Below are positions 7,801-12,755 of a stretch of 12,755 nt of DNA, piece after piece. The stretch is taken from contig JAHEMP010000038.1 of NCBI GenBank assembly GCA_024643585.1, positions 1 through 12,755 on the forward strand. The letters run 5' to 3'. The position numbers and the translations under genes were made by a program. This DNA comes from Crocinitomicaceae bacterium. GTDB lineage: Bacteria; Bacteroidota; Bacteroidia; Flavobacteriales_D; Crocinitomicaceae. The stretch's first letter is position 1. Each line of letters begins with the position of its first letter. The notes beneath the pieces are model-generated. The model saw nothing but the letters and a program-made list of their open reading frames with translations, was not told the DNA's origin and did no database searches.

Positions 7801-7955
7801 TAAAACTATTATAATCAGCTAAGGTATGGAACCCATTTAAAGTCTCCACATTAAAAGGTATGTTTTTTGGAACTTTTTACCTTAAATTAAGTATAGAATG
7901 TAAACTAGGATTGACTCGGCACAATACTTGTTTAAGACGAAAAAACAGAAATGGT
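7801..7955. promoter_or_regulatory. Divergent intergenic region between the polysaccharide run and dacB
   Basis: This 155 bp gap must hold the promoters for the minus-strand polysaccharide genes and for dacB on the plus strand. I find no full match to the Bacteroidota TAnnTTTG element. Near matches (five of six fixed bases) are TACCTTTT at 7853-7860 and TACCTTAG at 7819-7826 on the minus strand, and TAGGATTG at 7906-7913 on the plus strand, none with a clear TTTG box at the usual distance. An ATG at 7860 is in frame with dacB but is probably not its start. Confidence 0.5.
7821..7862. repeat. Two direct copies of AAGGTATG in the divergent intergenic region
   Basis: The octamer AAGGTATG occurs at 7821-7828 and again at 7855-7862, 34 bp apart, a little over three helical turns. 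Read on the minus strand each copy is CATACCTT, and each coincides with a near match to the promoter -7 element ahead of the glycosyltransferase gene. They could be twin promoter elements or an operator for a dimeric regulator. An eight-base repeat in AT-rich DNA can also arise by chance. Confidence 0.3.
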
Positions 7956-9410
7956 ATGAAAAATAAAATGTGGGTGCTTTTGCTTTTTGCAACCCAATCC
8001 CTTTTTGCGCAAAACATTGTCCAAGACGCTATTTCCACTTTCGTGGACTATGACAGTTTTAAAAATGCTAGTATTTCCATTTGTGTTCAAGATTTATCTA
8101 CAGGAGAAACCATTGGGAAACACAATCACTTATTAGCTCTTCCTCCCGCCAGTACTGTAAAATTGTTCTCGACTGCCTCTGCATTTGAAATCTTGGGTTA
8201 TGATTTTAGACCCTCCACATTATTTTATTCAGACAGTAAAGTATCATCAAATGGAGTGATTACTGGAAATCTTTATATAAAAGGCGAAGGAGATCCGACA
8301 CTGGGAAGCAAATATTTCTGCGCCGAAGGCAAAGAAAATGTTTTTCTAAAAGAATGGATGCGAGAATTAACAAGATTGGGAATTCGAAAAATTGAAGGGA
8401 AAATTATTGTTGACGGTTCATCTTTTGGTTACGATGGCTGTCCTAGTGGCTGGAATTGGGGCGACATCGGTAATTATTATGGTGCTGGACCTTCAGGAAT
8501 CGTAATTCGCGACAACATGTTGAAATATTACTTCAAAACAGCGGAAATAGGAACGCCAACATCACTGATTAGAACAGAGCCCGAAGTAAAAGAATTGCGC
8601 TTTTTAAACAATATTATGGCTGCTAAACAATCCGGTGATGAGAGTTACATTTTTGGAAGTCCTTTTTCCTACGAAAGATTTGGCACAGGAACATTACCTT
8701 ATGGAAGGAGAGAATTTATTGTAAAAGGTTCTTTGCCAGATCCTGAATTACAATTGGCAAAAGAGTTTTATGAAGTTTTAAAAACCGAAAAAATTGAAGT
8801 TGGAGGGTACGATTTCGCCCGTAACTTATTGTTGCAAAATCTTTCCTTGCCCAATTACAACAACTTAAATCTTCTGAAAAAGTGGGAAGGTTTTACTGTC
8901 GAAGAAATTACCCATCACACGAATATGAAAAGTGTAAATCTATTTGCCGAACAATTGGTTTGTCTGATCGGGTATGAAAACAAAGGGAAAGGGACGACCG
9001 AAGTTGGGCTAAAAGAAATCAATGATTATTGGAAGGGTAAATTCGATGTTTCTGGACTTAACTTAACCGATGGAAGCGGTCTTTCAAGATCAAATGCAGT
9101 GAGCAGCCAAAATTTTTGTGATTTATTGACCCAAATGTCAAAAAGTGATAAGTACAGTATATTCCGCACTTCTTTGCCTACTGCTGGTCAAAGTGGAACC
9201 ATGATAGGAGTCTGTAAAGGACAAGTCGGCGAAGGAAGGGTCTTTGCAAAAAGTGGAACCATGAACAGAATAAAATCCTATGCCGGATATGTAAAATCGA
9301 AATCCGGGAAAGATTTAGCGTTCGCTATTGTGCTAAACAATTACAATTGCTCCAATGCACAAGCCGTTGATAAAATAGAGTCCATTATGAATGCGATGGC
9401 GACTTATTGA
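7956..9410 (+). CDS. dacB: D-alanyl-D-alanine carboxypeptidase/endopeptidase (PBP4 type, peptidase S13)
   Basis: Low-molecular-mass penicillin-binding protein that trims terminal D-Ala or cuts cross-links in the periplasm. I start it at the ATG at 7956 because this gives an export signal, MKNKMWVLLLFATQSLFA, with cleavage expected near A18-Q19. An in-frame ATG at 7860 would add 32 polar residues in front of that signal. The product is 484 residues, about the length of E. coli PBP4. Active-site motifs are all present: S66-T-V-K69 in LPPASTVKLFSTA, S326-V-N328 in KSVNLFAEQL, and K432-S-G434 in FAKSGTMNRIKSYAGY. The S13 motif DGSGLSR is at 372-378. The inserted domains between the first and second motifs are of normal size. 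KSG replaces the more usual KTG, a conservative change. The gene diverges from the polysaccharide run and converges on ddl, overlapping it by 7 bp. Confidence 0.93.
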   Translation: MKNKMWVLLLFATQSLFAQNIVQDAISTFVDYDSFKNASISICVQDLSTGETIGKHNHLLALPPASTVKLFSTASAFEILGYDFRPSTLFYSDSKVSSNGVITGNLYIKGEGDPTLGSKYFCAEGKENVFLKEWMRELTRLGIRKIEGKIIVDGSSFGYDGCPSGWNWGDIGNYYGAGPSGIVIRDNMLKYYFKTAEIGTPTSLIRTEPEVKELRFLNNIMAAKQSGDESYIFGSPFSYERFGTGTLPYGRREFIVKGSLPDPELQLAKEFYEVLKTEKIEVGGYDFARNLLLQNLSLPNYNNLNLLKKWEGFTVEEITHHTNMKSVNLFAEQLVCLIGYENKGKGTTEVGLKEINDYWKGKFDVSGLNLTDGSGLSRSNAVSSQNFCDLLTQMSKSDKYSIFRTSLPTAGQSGTMIGVCKGQVGEGRVFAKSGTMNRIKSYAGYVKSKSGKDLAFAIVLNNYNCSNAQAVDKIESIMNAMATY

Positions 9411-10372
9411 CCCAATTCTACTTCAAAAATTTCCTGCCAAAATTCTTTTAAAGTCTGCCCGTTTTTCTGAACCATTTGAGGTACGATAGACGCACTTGAA
9501 AAACCAGGTGTAGTATTTACTTCAATCACATGCGGTTCGTCTCCAACAATCATAAAATCAATTCGAGCAACCGATTTTAGTCTCAACAATTGATATATCA
9601 TTTTGGCTTGTTCATGAATTTTATCCCGAATGTTGTCGGGAATTCTTGCCGGGGTAATTTCTTTTGATTTCCCTAAGTACTTTGCTTCATAATCGAAGAA
9701 TTCACCTTCTGAGACTATTTCTGTAATTGGAAGGGCTTGAATTCCTTCTAAATTTCGGTATACACCACAGGTAACCTCCGTCCCATTCAAAAAACTCTCA
9801 ATAACAACCGTTTCCCCTTCGGCAAACGCCTTATCAATTGCTGCTTTTAGGTCAGCTTCTTTCGAAACTTTCGAAATTCCAAAACTCGAACCGGAATCTG
9901 CAGGTTTCACAAAAATTGGTAAGCCTAAGCTATTAATTATATGCTCCGATGAGCAATCATTCGGAGAGTACAATAAAATAGACTTTGCGACCGGAACTCC
10001 GAAAGCCCTTAAAAATTGATTGCAAAACCACTTGTCGAAACTCAATTCAGATGCCAATGCACCCGAATTTATACAAGGTATGTTTTTCATCTCAAGAAAA
10101 GCTTGGATCTTGCCATTTTCTCCTGGGTTTCCATGTATATATACTATTCCAATATCTAATTTTTCTTTTTGTCCATTAAACATAAAAGATAAGTCATTCA
10201 AGTCCATTAAAGTTTCCAAACCTTTGTAATGGACCGTCCATATTCCCGGACGAACTACTATTAAAAAAGCATCATAACCATCCGGTACATTTGCTAATAT
10301 GGTTGTCGCACTTTTTACCGAAATATCGAATTCGGACGAAAACCCTCCACAGAAAATGCCAATTTTTTTCAT
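9404..10372 (-). CDS. ddl: D-alanine--D-alanine ligase
   Basis: Cytoplasmic ATP-grasp enzyme joining two D-Ala for the peptidoglycan stem peptide. The first D-Ala site shows as GGFSSEFDIS (9-18, with the conserved Glu E14), a variant of the usual GGxSxEHEVS. HGNPGENGKIQ (about 80-90) is the family's HGxxGEDG loop with Asn replacing Asp. ATP-grasp motifs are VKPADSGSSFGISKV (about 155-169), VVIESFLNGTEVT, FFDYEAKYLG, and the metal ligands D272 (ARIDF), E284 and N286 in IEVNTTPGFSSASIVPQ. I chose the ATG at 10370-10372, giving MKKIGIFCGG (322 residues). A GTG two codons upstream is in frame but adds only MA and sits inside an AGGTGG stretch. The length is normal. The 3' ends of ddl and dacB overlap by 7 bp. 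A promoter candidate lies 19 bp upstream of the ATG. Confidence 0.95.
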   Translation of the reverse strand: MKKIGIFCGGFSSEFDISVKSATTILANVPDGYDAFLIVVRPGIWTVHYKGLETLMDLNDLSFMFNGQKEKLDIGIVYIHGNPGENGKIQAFLEMKNIPCINSGALASELSFDKWFCNQFLRAFGVPVAKSILLYSPNDCSSEHIINSLGLPIFVKPADSGSSFGISKVSKEADLKAAIDKAFAEGETVVIESFLNGTEVTCGVYRNLEGIQALPITEIVSEGEFFDYEAKYLGKSKEITPARIPDNIRDKIHEQAKMIYQLLRLKSVARIDFMIVGDEPHVIEVNTTPGFSSASIVPQMVQKNGQTLKEFWQEIFEVELGQ

Positions 10373-10391
10373 AGCCACCTATTTATTGAAT

Positions 10392-10424
10392 CAAAAATAA
10401 GGACAGTTTAATTCCATTTAGCAA
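10392..10424 (-). promoter_or_regulatory. Candidate Bacteroidota-type promoter for ddl
   Basis: On the minus strand TATTTTTG (10392-10399) fits the -7 consensus TAnnTTTG at every fixed base. A TTG (10422-10424, in AGTTG) lies 22 bp upstream, close to the 19-21 bp known for the -33 box. The ddl ATG is 19 bp downstream. The region is AT-rich, so a chance match is possible. Confidence 0.45.
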
Positions 10425-10497
10425 CTATTTTTGAAAGTTTTAAGCACTCTAGTGTAAAAAGCGATTTAGTAAGAATTAAAAGTTCCCTATAAAAAAT

Positions 10498-10505
10498 TAA
10501 ATTTG
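10498..10505 (+). promoter_or_regulatory. Candidate -7 promoter element for the acyltransferase gene
   Basis: TAAATTTG fits the Bacteroidota -7 consensus TAnnTTTG at all fixed bases and lies 21 bp before the ATG at 10527. I see no convincing TTTG -33 box 19-21 bp upstream, so support rests on the -7 element alone. Confidence 0.38.
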
Positions 10506-10526
10506 CAATCCCAGATTTGGTGAATT

Positions 10527-11849
10527 ATGAGATTACTTTACCTGTTCATGTATATTTGTTTGAAATATGTTCTCAGAATATACTTTAAGCGGACAGCTGT
10601 AATAAATCCTCCCAAAGAAACATTTGGCAGTACAATCTACGTTTCCAATCATGCGGCATCTTTCATGGATCCTCTGACTGTTGCTTCTCTAAGAAGACCT
10701 ATTACTTTTTTCATGACCCGCGCCGACGTTTTTACTCCTTTATCAAAGCCATTTCTCTGGGGAGCACATATGTTACCAATTTACCGTCAGCATGACGGTG
10801 AGGATACCAAAAGTAGAAATGAAGAAGTATTTCAAAGATGCACAAGGGTGCTTAAGTATGGTCGAAATCTTTTAATTTTCGGTGAAGGTTTTACAGACGA
10901 TGTTTTTATTCGGAGGTTGAAGCCGGTAAAAAAAGGCGCCGTGAGAATTGGTTTCACTGCACTGGAAAATTTAAATTGGAAAAAGAAAATCTACATCGCA
11001 GCGGTAGGGGCGAATTACACCGAACCAAATAGGATGAGAAGCGATGTTTTGATAGAAACGTCCAATAAAATTTGTTTGAATGATTATAAGGATGATTATT
11101 TATCCAATCCAAGTAAAACAATTAATGAACTAACCAAGAAAATTGAAAAAATGATGCAAGCATGCATCACCCATGTACAAGTGGCATCCGATGCTCCTTT
11201 TCATGAAAATGTGATGCAAATCACCCGAAAAGGAATGCATCCATTAAGCTCAGACCAATCTATTTCTTTAATCAATCGTCATAAATACTCTCAGAAATTA
11301 GCTCAATATTTTAACGACAATAAAGACAGGATAAAAATTGAACTCAACGCTTTACGAGAAAAACTAATAAGCTATAATTCTAAATTATCCCGCAGTACAA
11401 TAACGGATCAGGATGTTATAGAAAAGATAGAATTTGGCAAAATTAACTTGGCAAAATTGCGGCTTAAAATCTTTTTGTTATTCCCCTTTACTTTTCTAGG
11501 TATTCTGCATTGTGGCCCAGTGTATTGGTTGGTTAAATGGTGGGTTGAAAAGAATTTTAAAAGAGATGTCTTTTGGGGTTCTGTAAAACTTCTCATGGGC
11601 ATGATTCTCATGGGGATAATTAATCTACCTGTGATATTTCTCTTTTACAAATTTGTTTTTCCTAGCTACCTATTAGGCTTTGCTTATTATGTGTGTATCG
11701 GATTCTTTTTCTTAGCAGCCTACTCTTCAAAAATAGATTTCGAAAACCTTAAAAGAAAAAAGAAAATTAATCATTCCGAATTGGATGAATTGGCTGCTGA
11801 AAGAATTGAATTACTAAGTGAAATTAAGCGTTCAATACCGGTAGCCTAA
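10527..11849 (+). CDS. Membrane PlsC-like phospholipid/glycerol acyltransferase with C-terminal membrane helices
   Basis: The N-terminal 230 residues look like the PlsC/LPLAT acyltransferase fold, which transfers an acyl group to a (lyso)phosphatidate-type acceptor at the inner membrane. The first motif is SNHAASFMDP, with H42 and D48 in an H-x5-D spacing rather than H-x4-D. The third motif is FGEG (118-121) followed by TDD and RRLKPVKKGAVRIGF (129-143), matching FPEG-x-SHD...L-P-K-G-A-A-R in the group of acyltransferases similar to yeast Sct1/Gpt2. The Pro motif IYIAAVGANYTEP fits block IV. Residues about 250-310 are helical and charged. About 313-336, 351-376 and 378-400 are hydrophobic, giving probably two or three membrane spans and a charged tail. 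Length 440. I can assign the superfamily but not the acceptor: glycerol-3-phosphate, lysophosphatidate or another lipid. It diverges from ddl, and the VWA-protein gene follows after 80 bp. Confidence 0.83.
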   Translation: MRLLYLFMYICLKYVLRIYFKRTAVINPPKETFGSTIYVSNHAASFMDPLTVASLRRPITFFMTRADVFTPLSKPFLWGAHMLPIYRQHDGEDTKSRNEEVFQRCTRVLKYGRNLLIFGEGFTDDVFIRRLKPVKKGAVRIGFTALENLNWKKKIYIAAVGANYTEPNRMRSDVLIETSNKICLNDYKDDYLSNPSKTINELTKKIEKMMQACITHVQVASDAPFHENVMQITRKGMHPLSSDQSISLINRHKYSQKLAQYFNDNKDRIKIELNALREKLISYNSKLSRSTITDQDVIEKIEFGKINLAKLRLKIFLLFPFTFLGILHCGPVYWLVKWWVEKNFKRDVFWGSVKLLMGMILMGIINLPVIFLFYKFVFPSYLLGFAYYVCIGFFFLAAYSSKIDFENLKRKKKINHSELDELAAERIELLSEIKRSIPVA

Positions 11850-11929
11850 ATTTATTACTACAATGCCTTTTGCAATCGATGTAACCTTTTTGGTTATTCG
11901 TATTAATATTGACACCAACCTAACAAATT
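11850..11929 (+). other. Short intergenic region between acyltransferase and VWA-protein genes
   Basis: These 80 bp have no open frame of note. There is a 5-bp inverted repeat, TAACC at 11882-11886 and GGTTA at 11892-11896 around a T5 loop, too weak to call a terminator. A near match to TAnnTTTG, TAATATTG, occurs around 11903-11910, so a separate promoter for the VWA gene is possible, but read-through from the acyltransferase gene is equally likely. Confidence 0.3.
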
Positions 11930-12755
11930 ATGCTAAAATATTTCTTTATTTATTTTTTTGGACTGCTACTTTCTATTTCATTTGGATATGGTCAAAATCA
12001 CGTAAAAGTTCGTGAGCAGTTTCGTTTTCGAGATACAATTTCTATTGATAAGTACGAAATACAACAAATTGGTTTCAAAGCAAAAAAGCTCAATGTAGAT
12101 GTTGCCAACTACCGAATTGTCAATACCAAGGACATAGAATTTCTGCAGCAACAAACCATTGTTAGAGTAGATCTTGTCTATACGGATTTCCCGAGGGATG
12201 AAAACCATATTGAATTGAATCGCAAAAGACTTTTAGAATTTAATATTCATTTCCCTGAAACCATGTCGAGTTCCGTTATTGAGTGGAATATCGTCAAACA
12301 AACTGGTCCAATGAATGCAGGTTCTGTTAGAAATTATTTTCATGGCTTCGTCGTATACTATCGTGAAATGCCAACCAAATTAGAGGAGAAGAGATTGATT
12401 TTGGATATGATTGAAAAAAACCAGATGACAGATTCATCAGTGTACAAAGTTCTCGATAGAAATAGAGCTTGGAAAAACACCCTTGTCGTTTGTGACGTTA
12501 CCGGAAGTATGGCACCTTATACGCTGCAAATTTTACTCTGGTTAAAGGCAAATGCAAAATTAAATACCTTCGATCAAGTTGTTTTCTTTAATGATGATGA
12601 AGAAAATAGCACTAACCAAACGGTAAAACTCGATACATCAGGAATTTGGGATATCGAAAGCAAAAACGGTCAGAAAGTTGTTGATGTTGCTGTAGATGCT
12701 ATGATGAAAGGGAATCACATCGAAAACAACCTGGAAGCCGTCTGCTATGCAATAA
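11930..12755 (+). CDS. Secreted von Willebrand factor A-like domain protein (N-terminal part, cut by window edge)
   Basis: The frame is open from the ATG at 11930 to the right edge, giving 275 codons. Residues 1-21 form a signal peptide (MLKYFFIYFFGLLLSISFGYG) with no lipobox, so the protein is exported. Residues about 25-180 are not recognised; they contain IVRVDLVYTDFPRDEN and end in DRNRAWKN. From about 184 a VWA-like domain begins: LVVCDVTGSMAPY carries a MIDAS-type D-x-T-x-S (D189, T191, S193), followed by an amphipathic helix, a strand at VVFFNDDEEN (217-226), and GNHIENNLEAVCYAI (261-275), which resembles the later part of the domain where G-x-x-x-E-N-x-x-E-A is often seen. The rest of the domain is outside the window. 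VWA domains usually bind metal and protein partners; partner and function are unknown here. Confidence 0.78.
   Translation, partial: MLKYFFIYFFGLLLSISFGYGQNHVKVREQFRFRDTISIDKYEIQQIGFKAKKLNVDVANYRIVNTKDIEFLQQQTIVRVDLVYTDFPRDENHIELNRKRLLEFNIHFPETMSSSVIEWNIVKQTGPMNAGSVRNYFHGFVVYYREMPTKLEEKRLILDMIEKNQMTDSSVYKVLDRNRAWKNTLVVCDVTGSMAPYTLQILLWLKANAKLNTFDQVVFFNDDEENSTNQTVKLDTSGIWDIESKNGQKVVDVAVDAMMKGNHIENNLEAVCYAI

Noticed and set aside
7860..7955. Upstream ATG giving a 516-residue dacB product
   Set aside because: The extra 32 residues would bury the export signal, so the ATG at 7956 is the better start.
9985..10229. Two overlapping plus-strand frames of 64 and 69 codons
   Set aside because: Both are antisense to ddl, which has intact catalytic motifs on the minus strand.
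11882..11896. TAACC-TTTTT-GGTTA stem-loop as a terminator
   Set aside because: The stem is only 5 bp with no G+C-rich core and no T-tract after it.
11978..12208. A 76-codon minus-strand frame under the VWA gene
   Set aside because: The plus strand encodes an uninterrupted signal peptide and VWA domain protein through this interval, so the minus frame is a shadow.
1..12755. Mobile elements, CRISPR arrays, tRNA or rRNA genes
   Set aside because: No transposase or integrase motifs, repeat-spacer pattern, or tRNA cloverleaf with CCA-type ends was seen in any gap.

Overview
The window looks like chromosomal DNA of a Bacteroidota bacterium, perhaps of the Saprospiria or a related group (inference). 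The DNA is AT-rich. Start sites lack strong Shine-Dalgarno sequences, and two intergenic sites match the TAnnTTTG promoter element of this phylum. The protein families have Bacteroidota-style features: a Wza-like lipoprotein ending in a membrane helix, a Wzz domain fused to a tyrosine kinase, and a UvrA with one half of its first zinc module missing. Gene density is high and no gap exceeds about 155 bp. I saw no RNA genes, insertion sequences, CRISPR arrays or attachment sites.

Region 1 (1-7800, all minus strand, read from right to left) is one tightly packed gene run: a GT4 glycosyltransferase, a Wza-like export lipoprotein, a Wzc-like chain-length determinant/tyrosine kinase, RfbC (dTDP-4-keto-6-deoxyglucose 3,5-epimerase), a WecA/TagO-type polyprenyl-phosphate sugar-phosphate transferase, a lipoprotein lytic transglycosylase and uvrA. 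Neighbours overlap by 4-11 bp or are 2-32 bp apart, so they are probably co-transcribed. The first five genes are part of an exopolysaccharide/capsule or O-antigen-like pathway: lipid-linked initiation, a deoxysugar step, sugar transfer and export across the envelope. No flippase (Wzx), polymerase (Wzy) or rfbABD genes are present here. The lytic transglycosylase could open the peptidoglycan for the export machinery (inference). uvrA is cut by the left edge.

Region 2 (7801-10372) holds two peptidoglycan genes. A PBP4-type D-Ala-D-Ala carboxypeptidase (dacB) diverges from the polysaccharide run and converges on D-alanine-D-alanine ligase (ddl), overlapping it by 7 bp. One enzyme makes the D-Ala-D-Ala end of the stem peptide and the other removes or cuts it.

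Region 3 (10373-12755) starts with a divergent intergenic region carrying a promoter candidate on each strand. It is followed by a membrane-bound PlsC-like acyltransferase and the first 275 codons of a secreted von Willebrand factor A-like protein that runs off the right edge.

Most of the window is ordinary envelope and DNA-repair housekeeping. I do not see a clearly new system. The points most worth checking are the coupling of uvrA to the transglycosylase and polysaccharide run, the H-x5-D acyltransferase, and the VWA protein with no recognised partner.
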